Assembly: GCA_015492115.1 (NCBI GenBank)
Contig: WGFS01000196.1
Coordinates: forward strand, 1-7,166
Reading direction: 5' to 3'
DNA length: 7,166 nucleotides
DNA from: Aquificaceae bacterium
GTDB lineage: Bacteria > Aquificota > Aquificia > Aquificales > Aquificaceae
Position 1 is the first letter of the stretch, and each line of letters starts with the position of its first letter. Positions 1 to 6,290 of the stretch are shown here, one piece after another. Under the pieces are notes generated by a model. The model had not been told where the DNA came from. It ran no database searches and was given only the letters and a program-made list of their open reading frames with translations. The position numbers and the translations under genes are program-made.

Positions 1-2
1 GA

Positions 3-230
3 GTTCTGTTGTGGCAGCATCAGAAACAGCCCGCCCCAATAGCTTCTACGTTCCTTGCGGTTTTCATAAACGATAAGCTGGAAAAGGTCTCCTTCCTTGA
101 GGCTAAGAACAACTACTGGGACTGGAGACTGATGCTGGACACCTACCAGACGCGCTTCAACACCAAGGAGATGTTTGAGGAGCTCCAGAGACTCCGTGAG
201 GAAGTCCTGAGTGGAAATTCCCCCATTTAG
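3..230 (+). CDS. C-terminal fragment of an unidentified protein (5' end outside window)
   Basis: The reading frame is open to the left edge of the window and stops at a TAG at 228-230. The in-frame TTG at 9-11 is probably internal and not the start, because codons upstream of it are also open. About 76 residues are visible. A hydrophobic strand-like stretch (STFLAVFINDKLEKVSF) is followed by an aromatic segment (NNYWDWRLMLDTY) and a charged amphipathic C-terminal helix (TKEMFEELQRLREEVL). I do not recognise the family. The tryptophan followed by an 'F-x-x-x-F-x-x-D-K-L' strand faintly recalls the C-terminal half of SmpA/OmlA (BamE-like) lipoprotein domains, but that is a weak resemblance only. 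The stop lies 18 nt before ychF, whose own promoter may sit in this gene's last codons. Amino-acid and codon use match the neighbours, so a real gene end is likely. Confidence 0.6.
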   Translation, partial: VLLWQHQKQPAPIASTFLAVFINDKLEKVSFLEAKNNYWDWRLMLDTYQTRFNTKEMFEELQRLREEVLSGNSPI

Positions 231-240
231 GTCTTATATT
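212..240 (+). promoter_or_regulatory. Putative sigma-70-type promoter for the ychF operon
   Basis: A -35-like TGGAAA (212-217, 4 of 6 matches to TTGACA) is separated by 17 nt from a -10-like TATATT (235-240). The -10 box ends only 8 nt before the ychF ATG at 249, so transcription would begin at or within a base or two of the start codon. No Shine-Dalgarno sequence lies between them. The -35 falls in the last codons of the preceding gene. Prediction from consensus only. Confidence 0.4.
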
Positions 241-248
241 ACTCTGCT

Positions 249-1361
249 ATGGGTTTCAACTTGGGAATAGTCGGTCTCCCGAACGTGGGGAAGTCCACCC
301 TCTTCAACGCCCTCACCCAGACCGCCAAAGCCCAGGCGGCGAACTATCCCTTCTGCACCATAGAGCCCAACGTGGGTGTGGTAGAAGTTCCCGACGAACG
401 GCTTTACAGGATAGCTGAGCTTGAGAAGTCCAGGAAGATCACCCCTACCTTCATAGAGTTCGTGGACATAGCGGGTCTCGTGAAGGGGGCGAGCAAGGGG
501 GAAGGTTTAGGAAACCAGTTCCTCTCCCACATAAGGAAGGTGGATGCGATAGCGATGGTGCTCAGGTGCTTTGAAAACCCGGACGTGGTTCACGTGGAGG
601 GGAGCGTTGATCCCCTCAGGGATGCGGACATAATAGACATAGAGCTGATAGCCAAGGACCTTGAGAGCGTGAACAAGAGACTTGAGAGGGTTGAAAAGAC
701 CGCCAAGGGCGGTGATAAGAGGGCAAAGGAAGAGCTCGGGCACCTGAAGACCATTAAAGAGATACTTGATAACCTTGAACCTTTGAGAAGGCACAGGGAC
801 GAGCTCTCCGAGGAAGCCTGGAACTACGCCACGAGGGAACTATTCCTCCTAACCACAAAACCCGTGATGTACATAGCCAACATAGGGGAGGAAGACCTCC
901 CGGAAGGAGGGAGCAATCCCCACGTCCAGAAGGTAAAGGAAAGGGCTGAAAAAGAGGACGCTCCCGTTGTCGTGGTCTGTGCGGAGATAGAAGCTCAGCT
1001 TGCAGGTCTTGAGGAGGATGAGAGAAGAGAGCTTCTTGAGGCTTACGGGCTCTCGGAACCAGGGCTCAACAGGGTCATAAGGGAGGGCTACAGACTTCTC
1101 AACCTTATAACCTTCTTCACCGCAGGTGAGAAGGAGACGAGAGCCTGGACGGTAGTGAAGGGAACGAAGGCTCCCCAGGCGGCGGGGAAGATACACTCGG
1201 ACATGGAGAGGGGTTTCATCGCTGCGGAGGTGATAAACTACGAGGACTACATAAAGCTTGGTTCAATGACCAGGGCTAAGGAGAGGGGACTCGTCCGTTT
1301 GGAAGGGAAGGATTACGAGGTTCAGGACGGGGACATAGTTTACTTCAGGTTCAACGTATGA
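249..1361 (+). CDS. ychF: Redox-regulated ATPase/GTPase YchF (Obg family)
   Basis: YchF is a universally conserved Obg-family P-loop NTPase (OLA1 in eukaryotes) that binds ribosomes and is linked to translation and stress responses; it acts in the cytoplasm. The 370-residue length is close to the usual ~363. Visible motifs: P-loop G1 GLPNVGKS (residues 9-16), G3 DIAG (73-76) followed by Leu where catalytic Gln sits in Ras-like GTPases (the HAS-GTPase feature), and G4 NIGE (211-214). The last replaces the GTP-specifying NKxD with NxxE, which in this family goes with a preference for ATP. A charged helical/coiled-coil insert spans about 130-185. The C-terminal TGS domain (about 285-368) carries the typical FFTAGEKETRAWTV and MERGFIAAEV signatures. 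The ATG at 249 gives the standard N-terminus just ahead of the first beta strand. It has no Shine-Dalgarno, and a -10-like box lies right upstream. It leads an operon, and its stop overlaps the ispF start as ATGA. Confidence 0.97.
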   Translation: MGFNLGIVGLPNVGKSTLFNALTQTAKAQAANYPFCTIEPNVGVVEVPDERLYRIAELEKSRKITPTFIEFVDIAGLVKGASKGEGLGNQFLSHIRKVDAIAMVLRCFENPDVVHVEGSVDPLRDADIIDIELIAKDLESVNKRLERVEKTAKGGDKRAKEELGHLKTIKEILDNLEPLRRHRDELSEEAWNYATRELFLLTTKPVMYIANIGEEDLPEGGSNPHVQKVKERAEKEDAPVVVVCAEIEAQLAGLEEDERRELLEAYGLSEPGLNRVIREGYRLLNLITFFTAGEKETRAWTVVKGTKAPQAAGKIHSDMERGFIAAEVINYEDYIKLGSMTRAKERGLVRLEGKDYEVQDGDIVYFRFNV

Positions 1362-1855
1362 GGAGTGAAACTTTCGTTCCCTTCAGGACAGGGCTTGGCT
1401 TTGACTCCCACGAGTTTGAAGAGGGTAAACCCCTTTACATAGGTGGTGTCCATATAGAGTCTTCCTTTGGTCTGAAGGGTCATTCCGACGGCGATGTCCT
1501 TCTTCATGCTCTGACAGACGCCATCCTTGGTGCCCTCGCTGAGCCTGACATAGGAGAGCTCTTCAGCGACAGGGACGAGAGATGGAAGTCAGCTCCTTCG
1601 GAGCTTTTTTTGAGAGAAGCCCTGAAGAGGATGAGGGGGAGAGGCTACGAGCTTATAAACCTTGACTGTGTTCTGATAGCGGACAGACCTAGGATAGCCC
1701 CCTACAAGGATAGAATAAGGGAGAAGCTCTCTGAGCTTACAGGTTTGCCTGTGGACAGGATATCTATCAAAGGGAAGAGGAGAGAAGGTTTTTGTGAGGT
1801 TGAGGGGATAGCATGTATCTGCACGGTGCTCCTGGGGCGAACTGATGCGGGTTAA
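1358..1855 (+). CDS. ispF: 2-C-methyl-D-erythritol 2,4-cyclodiphosphate synthase (IspF)
   Basis: IspF is the MEP-pathway enzyme that cyclises CDP-methylerythritol 2-phosphate to ME-cyclodiphosphate with release of CMP, working as a soluble homotrimer on the way to isoprenoids. The 165-residue length fits the family (~155-165). Metal ligands are visible as Asp16 and His18 in GLGFDSHEF, and His50 in the signature HSDGDVLLHALTDAILGA (42-59). The substrate loop has Asp64-Ile-Gly (PDIGELF), and the cytidine-binding region includes ADRPRIAPY (108-116). Oddity: the C-terminal loop, usually of the form (K/T)T(T/N)E-x-LGFxGRxEGIA, reads KRREGFCEVEGIA (140-152). The Glu is kept, Arg-Arg replaces the Thr/Asn pair, and the loop is about three residues shorter. 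No other in-frame ATG/GTG/TTG lies before the first motif, so the ATG overlapping the ychF stop (ATGA) is the start. Translation is probably coupled to ychF. IspD is not in the window. Confidence 0.95.
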   Translation: MRSETFVPFRTGLGFDSHEFEEGKPLYIGGVHIESSFGLKGHSDGDVLLHALTDAILGALAEPDIGELFSDRDERWKSAPSELFLREALKRMRGRGYELINLDCVLIADRPRIAPYKDRIREKLSELTGLPVDRISIKGKRREGFCEVEGIACICTVLLGRTDAG

Positions 1856-2603
1856 TCTTGTTCTCTCCGGAGGGGCTGCGAGGGGGATAGCCCACATAGG
1901 TGTTATAAAGGCTCTTGAGGAGCTCGGGTTCAGTATAAAGGCTCTGAGTGGTTCAAGTGCAGGTTCAATAGTTGCGGTCTTTTACTCTTATGGCTATGCT
2001 CCGGAGGAGATGCTCAGGCTCGTGAAGGAGACGCGATGGTTCTCCCTCTTCAGACCCAAGATACCGCGGAGCGGTCTCTTCTCACTCAAAGGGGCTGAAA
2101 GATACCTGAGAGAGCTGATCCCCATTGAGAGGGTGGAGGATCTGCCCAGGAAAGTTTACATCTGTGCGACAGACCTGCTCACAGCCCGTTCCATATACTT
2201 CAGCAAAGGGGAACTTGCACCCATCCTGCTGGGTAGCTGTGCACTGCCGGGTATTTTTGAACCCATTAAATACGACAGGTATGTTCTCATAGATGGAGGT
2301 GTGATGAACAACCTCCCCATTGAACCCTTTGAGAGGTATAAGACTCTGAAGGTGGGCGTGGACGTAAATCCAATAGAGAAGGTAAGCAGGGTCGGAAATA
2401 TAGTGAACGTGCTGATAAGGAGCTTCTTCCTCGCGGTTCGCTCTAACGCTGACAGCAGGAAAGACCTCTGCGACCTCGTTATAACGCCCGACATAGTTGA
2501 GTACTCGCCCCTTGATGTTCGCAAGGCTGACAGACTGTACGAGCTCGGCTACCTTAAAACGCTCAGGGTCATGGAGAGATTCCTGAAGCAGAGAGGTCTC
2601 TAA
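1845..2603 (+). CDS. Patatin-like phospholipase family protein (RssA/NTE type)
   Basis: This is a bacterial patatin-like serine acyl hydrolase of the RssA/YlbK subgroup, expected to hydrolyse phospholipids or other acyl esters; the true substrate is unknown. The catalytic features are complete: the glycine-rich oxyanion motif GGAARG (9-14), the nucleophile elbow GSSAG with Ser38 (36-40), and the catalytic-dyad Asp150 in the DGG motif (LIDGGVMNNLP, 148-158). The segment LLGSCALPGIFEPI (128-141) is also typical. There is no signal peptide and no clear membrane segment; the protein begins directly with the first beta strand (MRVNLVLSGG), so it is probably cytoplasmic or peripheral to the membrane. 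At 252 residues it is a normal single-domain length. The ATG lies 11 nt inside ispF, in another frame, making this the third cistron of the ychF operon. Family assignment is secure; physiological role is not. Confidence 0.93.
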   Translation: MRVNLVLSGGAARGIAHIGVIKALEELGFSIKALSGSSAGSIVAVFYSYGYAPEEMLRLVKETRWFSLFRPKIPRSGLFSLKGAERYLRELIPIERVEDLPRKVYICATDLLTARSIYFSKGELAPILLGSCALPGIFEPIKYDRYVLIDGGVMNNLPIEPFERYKTLKVGVDVNPIEKVSRVGNIVNVLIRSFFLAVRSNADSRKDLCDLVITPDIVEYSPLDVRKADRLYELGYLKTLRVMERFLKQRGL

Positions 2604-2634
2604 GCTGTAGTCAGTTTATCAATACTACCCTTTG

Positions 2635-2664
2635 GTGAAGTGAATTAAACTTTTGAGCTATACT
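2635..2664 (+). promoter_or_regulatory. Putative promoter for the pycB-hisG operon
   Basis: The 81-nt gap 2604-2684 is the only sizeable forward-strand spacer in the window. It holds a good -10 box, TATACT (2659-2664, one mismatch to TATAAT), with a weak -35 candidate GTGAAG (2635-2640) 18 nt upstream. Transcription would start near 2671, giving a leader of about 14 nt that just includes the Shine-Dalgarno. I see no convincing hairpin plus T-run in this gap, so read-through from the ychF operon is possible. Confidence 0.45.
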
Positions 2665-2672
2665 ATCCCTTT

Positions 2673-2678
2673 AAGGAG
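2673..2678 (+). promoter_or_regulatory. Shine-Dalgarno of pycB
   Basis: AAGGAG lies 6 nt before the ATG at 2685. It is the only strong, well-spaced ribosome binding site seen in the window and it fixes the pycB start. The other complete genes have either overlapping starts or no recognisable site. Confidence 0.8.
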
Positions 2679-2684
2679 TTTAGG

Positions 2685-4535
2685 ATGAGAGAGATATTTG
2701 TAACCGATGTCTCCCTAAGGGACGGCATACAGAGCCTCCTTGCAACCCGCGTTAGAACTGAGGATATGCTTGAAACGATTGAGCTCCTTGACAGATGTGG
2801 CTTCTGGTCTCTTGAAGTCTGGGGCGGAGCCACCTTTGACGTATGCCTGAGATTTCTAAAGGAAGACCCGTGGGAGAGATTGAGGAAGTTCAGAGACAGG
2901 GTTAAGAACACGAAGCTGGAGATGCTTCTCAGAGGTCAAAATGTCGTTGGTTACAGGCACTACCCTGACGATGTGGTTGAAGAGTTTGTAAAGAAGGCAT
3001 ACGACAATGGGATAGAGGTCTTCAGGATATTTGACGCTCTGAACGATACAAGGAACATGCGCAAGTCTATAGAGACCGCCAAGAAGGTGGGTGGCATAGT
3101 CAAGGGTGTTCTATCCTATGCGATAAGTCCAGTTCACACCGTTGAGTACTACGTCAAGGTTGCGGGGGAGCTCGTTGACATGGGCATAGACATTATATCC
3201 ATAAAGGATCAGGCAGGACTTCTCTCGCCCAAAGTAGCCTACGACCTGGTCTCAGCCTTGAAATCCGAGTACAAGGACAAACCCATTCACCTTCACACCC
3301 AGACGACAGCAGACCTTGCGGAGATGTCACAGCTAAAGGGTATTGAGGCGGGAGCTGACATGATAGACACCGCCTTCTACTCCCTCTCCTGTCAGACTTC
3401 CCATCCTCCCGGCGAGACCATGATATACGTCCTCAGAGAGTTCGGGTATGAGGTCAGGGTTGATGCCGAGCTCTATAAGAAGGCTGGAGACCTGTTCAGG
3501 GATGTAAGGCACAAGTACAGGAAGTTTGATGTCCTTCCCCCATACCCTGATGTTGAGGTTCTCATACACCAGATACCCGGTGGGATGATAACAAACTTCA
3601 TAAACCAGCTCAGGGAGCAAAACCTTGAGGACAAGCTGGAGGAGGTTCTTGAAGAGGTCACGAGGGTGAGGGAAGATCTGGGGTACCCGCCACTCGTCAC
3701 CCCCACCTCTCAGATCGTGGGGACACAGGCTTTCATGAACGTTCTCCACGGTGAGAGGTACAAGGTGGTAACCAAGGAGACCAAGGACTACGTCAAGGGT
3801 CTATACGGAAGACCCCCTGCGCCTATAAAGGAGGAGATCCTCAGGAAGATACTTGGAGACGAAGAGCCCATATACGACACCAGACCTGCGGATCTCCTTC
3901 AGCCTGAGCTTGAAAAGATGAGGGGGGAGGCTAAGGAAGCTGGTGCCCGCTCAGAGGAGGATGTTCTCTCCTATGCCCTCTTCCCCGTGGTCGCCAAGGA
4001 GTTCTTTGAGTGGAGGGAGAAGGCTGAGAAGGGAGAGGTGCCACCTGTTCCTGTTGAAGAGGTAGAAAGCGGGGCGTGCCCTGAGAAAGCCCCCGTTGAG
4101 TTCAACATAACCGTTCACGGTGAGCAGTACCACGTTCAGATAGCGGGAAGGGGCGAGGAGACCGCAGGAGGGAGAACCTTCTTCATCAGGCTTGATGGAA
4201 GGCTTGAAGAGGTGGTTCTCCAACCAATAAGGGAGATAGAGGTCGGAGAGGGCGGATACGAATTGTCCGAAGGTGCCCCGGTCACACCCAAAAGACCAAA
4301 GCCCCGTGATGTGGGAGATATAACCTCCCCTATATCCGGTAAGGTTGTGAACGTGAAGGTGAGCGTAGGACAGGAGGTAAAGGAGGGAGACGTTCTCCTT
4401 GTGGTTGAGGCTATGAAGATGGAGAACGAGATACACAGCCCTGTGGACGGTGTGGTTGAGGAGATACTTGTTCAGGTTGGAGAGAGCGTGAATCCCGACG
4501 AAGTCCTCATAAGGATAAAACCAAAGAAGAGATGA
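2685..4535 (+). CDS. pycB: 2-oxoacid carboxylase carboxyltransferase/biotin-carrier subunit (PycB/CfiA/OadA family)
   Basis: This is the large subunit of a two-subunit biotin carboxylase system, carrying the carboxyltransferase and the biotin carrier. A separate biotin carboxylase subunit (PycA/CfiB), absent here, charges the biotin. Domains: HMGL-like TIM barrel (about 3-265) with LRDGIQSLLATR (11-22) and predicted metal ligands Asp8, Lys174 (SIKDQAGLL, the carbamylated Lys in relatives), His202 and His204; the PYC/OADA conserved domain (about 285-440, with YGRPPAP and RPADLLQPELEK); a small beta domain (about 470-515); and a biotinyl domain (545-613) with biotin-accepting Lys578 in EAMKMENE, 38 residues from the end. 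It could be pyruvate carboxylase, the 2-oxoglutarate carboxylase known from Hydrogenobacter, or less likely oxaloacetate decarboxylase alpha; the substrate cannot be settled from sequence alone. Around the active site several usual residues differ (Ile15, Gln206, Asp210). It overlaps hisG by ATGA. Confidence 0.9.
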   Translation: MREIFVTDVSLRDGIQSLLATRVRTEDMLETIELLDRCGFWSLEVWGGATFDVCLRFLKEDPWERLRKFRDRVKNTKLEMLLRGQNVVGYRHYPDDVVEEFVKKAYDNGIEVFRIFDALNDTRNMRKSIETAKKVGGIVKGVLSYAISPVHTVEYYVKVAGELVDMGIDIISIKDQAGLLSPKVAYDLVSALKSEYKDKPIHLHTQTTADLAEMSQLKGIEAGADMIDTAFYSLSCQTSHPPGETMIYVLREFGYEVRVDAELYKKAGDLFRDVRHKYRKFDVLPPYPDVEVLIHQIPGGMITNFINQLREQNLEDKLEEVLEEVTRVREDLGYPPLVTPTSQIVGTQAFMNVLHGERYKVVTKETKDYVKGLYGRPPAPIKEEILRKILGDEEPIYDTRPADLLQPELEKMRGEAKEAGARSEEDVLSYALFPVVAKEFFEWREKAEKGEVPPVPVEEVESGACPEKAPVEFNITVHGEQYHVQIAGRGEETAGGRTFFIRLDGRLEEVVLQPIREIEVGEGGYELSEGAPVTPKRPKPRDVGDITSPISGKVVNVKVSVGQEVKEGDVLLVVEAMKMENEIHSPVDGVVEEILVQVGESVNPDEVLIRIKPKKR

Positions 4536-5137
4536 TAAAGCTGGCGCTTCCAAAGGGGAGACTATTCACCGAGAGCGTGGAACTCCTTTACTCCAAAGGG
4601 ATAATTCCGGAAAGGGTTGAGGAAGGCAGGAAGTTGACTATCCAGGCTGGGGAGATAACCCTCTTCCTCGTTAAGCCCTTTGATGTTCCTGTGTACGTGG
4701 AGAACGGCACCGCGGATCTCGGGATATGCGGTTACGACGTTTACCTTGAGAGAAATCCTGATGTTTACAGACTCCTTGACCTGGGCATAGGTGCATGCAG
4801 GATATCCGTTGCTGGGAAACCCGAGAGTGAGGAGAAGTACTTCAGGAGCTCCTACATAAGGCTCGCGACCAAGTACCCGAACACAGCCAAGAGCTTCTTT
4901 TCCAGAAAGGGTGTCAAGGTTGATGTCCTCGTCCTGAGCGGTTCTGTTGAGCTCGCTCCCGTTATAGGTCTTGCGGACTTTATCCTTGACCTCGTTCAGA
5001 CAGGCAGGACTCTGAGGGAGAACGGACTGGTTGAAATTGAAGAGGTGAGTAGGTCAACCGCCTGGCTCATATCAAACCGGGCGAGCTTCAGGAACAAAGG
5101 ATCCCACATAAAGGAACTTATAGAGAAACTTTCTTAG
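4532..5137 (+). CDS. hisG: ATP phosphoribosyltransferase, short form (HisG-S)
   Basis: HisG catalyses the first step of histidine synthesis, condensing ATP with PRPP. At 201 residues this is the short form, which lacks the C-terminal histidine-binding ACT-like domain. Known short forms work as an octameric complex with HisZ, which supplies allosteric control; hisZ is not in this window and should lie elsewhere. Visible features: N-terminal IKLALPKGRL (2-11), ADLGICGYDV (61-70), LLDLGIGACRISVAG (81-95), and the PRPP-binding segment with Asp149, Asp153 and the TGRTL loop (157-161), followed by STAWLISNR (175-183). The start ATG overlaps the pycB stop as ATGA, so translation is probably coupled. 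Pairing histidine synthesis with a carboxylase subunit has no obvious pathway logic, although both draw on central carbon. The last 20 nt overlap the 3' end of carA on the other strand. Confidence 0.95.
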   Translation: MIKLALPKGRLFTESVELLYSKGIIPERVEEGRKLTIQAGEITLFLVKPFDVPVYVENGTADLGICGYDVYLERNPDVYRLLDLGIGACRISVAGKPESEEKYFRSSYIRLATKYPNTAKSFFSRKGVKVDVLVLSGSVELAPVIGLADFILDLVQTGRTLRENGLVEIEEVSRSTAWLISNRASFRNKGSHIKELIEKLS

Positions 5138-6242
5138 CTGTCTCAACAAACTCCCTGAAGAGGTAGTAGGAGTCATGGGGACCCGGGGAGTCCTCGGGGT
5201 GGTACTGAACCGCAAATACAGGCACCTGTTTGTGCCTTATCCCCTCAACGGTGTTGTCCAGAAGGTTCAGGTGGGTGACCTCAACCTCCGGGGGAAGCGA
5301 ATCCGGGTCTATCGCGAAGTTGTGGTTCTGGGCTGTTATCTCCACCTTACCAGTCCTTAGGTCCTTCACGGGGTGATTTCCTCCATGGTGACCGAACCTG
5401 AGCTTGTAAGTCTTTCCTCCGAGGGCGAGACCTATTATCTGACACCCGAGGCATATACCGAACACGGGCTTCTTTCCCGCAACTTCCCTTACAAGCCTTA
5501 TGCCCTCAACCACCCTCTCTGGGTCTCCGGGTCCGTTGGATAGGAATACAGCGTCCGGGTTTTCCTTTCTAACGAACTCAAGGGCTGATTCGGGCGGAAC
5601 CACCATCACGCGTGCCCCCTCGCCTGTCAGCCTCCTCAGTATGTTGAACTTCACCCCAAAATCAACCACCGCTATGAGCGGTCTCTCGTTGTATTCTTCC
5701 GTGTATCCCCCTGAAAGACTCCAGTCGCCCTGTGACCAGGTGTAGGGCTCTTGGGTGCATACCTCCTTCACCAGGTCAAGCTCGGATATATCGGGTACCT
5801 CCTTTGCCTTCTCAACCGCGAGCTTCGGGTCAAGGGTCTGGGTTGATATCACCCCTCTTATAACGCCGTGCTCCCTTATCTTCTTAACCAGAGCCCTCGT
5901 ATCTATCCCCGCTATGCCCACCACACCGTGTTCTTTAAGGTAGGAATCGAGAGACCCCTTAGCCCTCCAGTTTGAGTACCTCGTAAAGACCTCCTTCACT
6001 ACGAAACCGTTTACCTGAACCTTTCTGGACTCAACGTCTTCAGGGTTAATACCGTAGTTTCCTATCTGGGTGTAGGTCATCACCACTATCTGACCTCTGT
6101 AAGAGGGGTCTGTCAGTATCTCCTGATAGCCTGTCATGGATGTGTTGAATATGAGCTCACCCCGGGTCTCCCCCTCAGCGCCGAAGGAGTATCCGAGGAA
6201 GTAGGTTCCGTCCTCCAGGGCGAGGATCGCTCTCTTTCTCAT
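5118..6242 (-). CDS. carA: Carbamoyl-phosphate synthase small (glutaminase) subunit CarA
   Basis: CarA hydrolyses glutamine and channels ammonia to the CarB synthetase subunit, making carbamoyl phosphate for pyrimidine and arginine synthesis. The 374-residue length is normal (~360-385). The N-terminal CPSase domain (about 3-135) has the signature LIFNTSMTGYQEILTDPSYRGQ spanning 30-51. The class I glutamine amidotransferase domain (about 188-370) has FLSNGPGDP (233-241), nucleophile Cys264 in GICLGCQ, the glutamine-contacting FGHHGGNHPV (283-292), QNHNFA (305-310), and the catalytic pair His348/Glu350 in QYHPEDSPGPHDS. The residue after CLG is Cys where His or Asn is common, a conservative site. 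The ATG begins just before the first strand (MRKRAILALEDG), as expected. No Shine-Dalgarno precedes it, and a TAAAAT box ends 9 nt upstream. No carB is adjacent. It is the only minus-strand gene, convergent with hisG and divergent from dapF. Confidence 0.97.
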   Translation of the reverse strand: MRKRAILALEDGTYFLGYSFGAEGETRGELIFNTSMTGYQEILTDPSYRGQIVVMTYTQIGNYGINPEDVESRKVQVNGFVVKEVFTRYSNWRAKGSLDSYLKEHGVVGIAGIDTRALVKKIREHGVIRGVISTQTLDPKLAVEKAKEVPDISELDLVKEVCTQEPYTWSQGDWSLSGGYTEEYNERPLIAVVDFGVKFNILRRLTGEGARVMVVPPESALEFVRKENPDAVFLSNGPGDPERVVEGIRLVREVAGKKPVFGICLGCQIIGLALGGKTYKLRFGHHGGNHPVKDLRTGKVEITAQNHNFAIDPDSLPPEVEVTHLNLLDNTVEGIRHKQVPVFAVQYHPEDSPGPHDSYYLFREFVETAKKVSL

Positions 6243-6251
6243 TAAGGGAAA

Positions 6252-6281
6252 ATTTTACAGCATGGAGCGTCAGACCGTTAA
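6252..6281 (-). promoter_or_regulatory. Putative carA promoter (minus strand)
   Basis: On the minus strand, -35-like TTAACG (complement of 6276-6281, 4 of 6 matches) is followed after 18 nt by -10-like TAAAAT (complement of 6252-6257). The -10 ends 9 nt before the carA ATG, so the transcript would be leaderless or have a leader of only a few bases, consistent with the missing Shine-Dalgarno. Confidence 0.45.
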
Positions 6282-6284
6282 AAT
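6254..6284 (+). promoter_or_regulatory. Putative dapF promoter
   Basis: -35-like TTTACA (6254-6259, 5 of 6 matches) and -10-like TAAAAT (6279-6284) are 19 nt apart, slightly longer than ideal. The -10 ends 6 nt before the dapF ATG at 6291, so transcription would start at about the A of the start codon. Each -35 of this divergent pair overlaps the -10 of the other, so the two promoters should compete for polymerase. Confidence 0.45.
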
Positions 6285-6290
6285 ATTCCC

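Larger units (their letters stand above)
6246..6290. repeat. Inverted repeat filling the carA/dapF intergenic region
   Basis: The left arm GGGAAAATTTTAC (6246-6258) and right arm GTTAAAATATTCCC (6277-6290) are reverse complements apart from one substitution and one inserted base. The 18-nt centre is 6259-6276. Each arm contains the -10 box of one divergent gene and ends 0 nt (dapF) or 3 nt (carA) from that gene's start codon. The symmetry may reflect two similar core promoters facing apart, a two-site operator, or both. Confidence 0.7.

Noticed and set aside
507..1196. Antisense open frames (95 and 115 codons) opposite ychF
   Set aside because: They are mirror frames of a well-conserved gene, with no motif or initiation signal of their own.
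2604..2640. Possible terminator after the patatin gene (ACC/GGT pairing around CTTT near 2627-2637)
   Set aside because: The stem is only about 3-5 pairs with no T-run following, so it is too weak to call.
3333..3749. 138-codon antisense frame within pycB
   Set aside because: The sense strand encodes the conserved carboxyltransferase/PYC_OADA region; the antisense product shows no family features.
4141..4330. Possible frameshift or fusion joint in the pycB linker between the PYC/OADA and biotinyl domains
   Set aside because: The frame is continuous, and a small beta domain plus charged linker is normal between these domains in PycB/OadA proteins.
3951..4553. 200-codon open frame on the minus strand opposite the end of pycB
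   Set aside because: It is fully antisense to the biotinyl end of pycB and the hisG start, whose domains are clear. Its translation is Leu/His/Ser/Tyr-rich with no recognisable motif, so it is a shadow of biased codon use.
5430..5475. CarA nucleophile motif reads GICLGCQ instead of GICLGHQ
   Set aside because: The catalytic Cys264, His348 and Glu350 are all present, and the residue two before the Gln-Ile is variable in class I amidotransferases, so no loss of function is implied.
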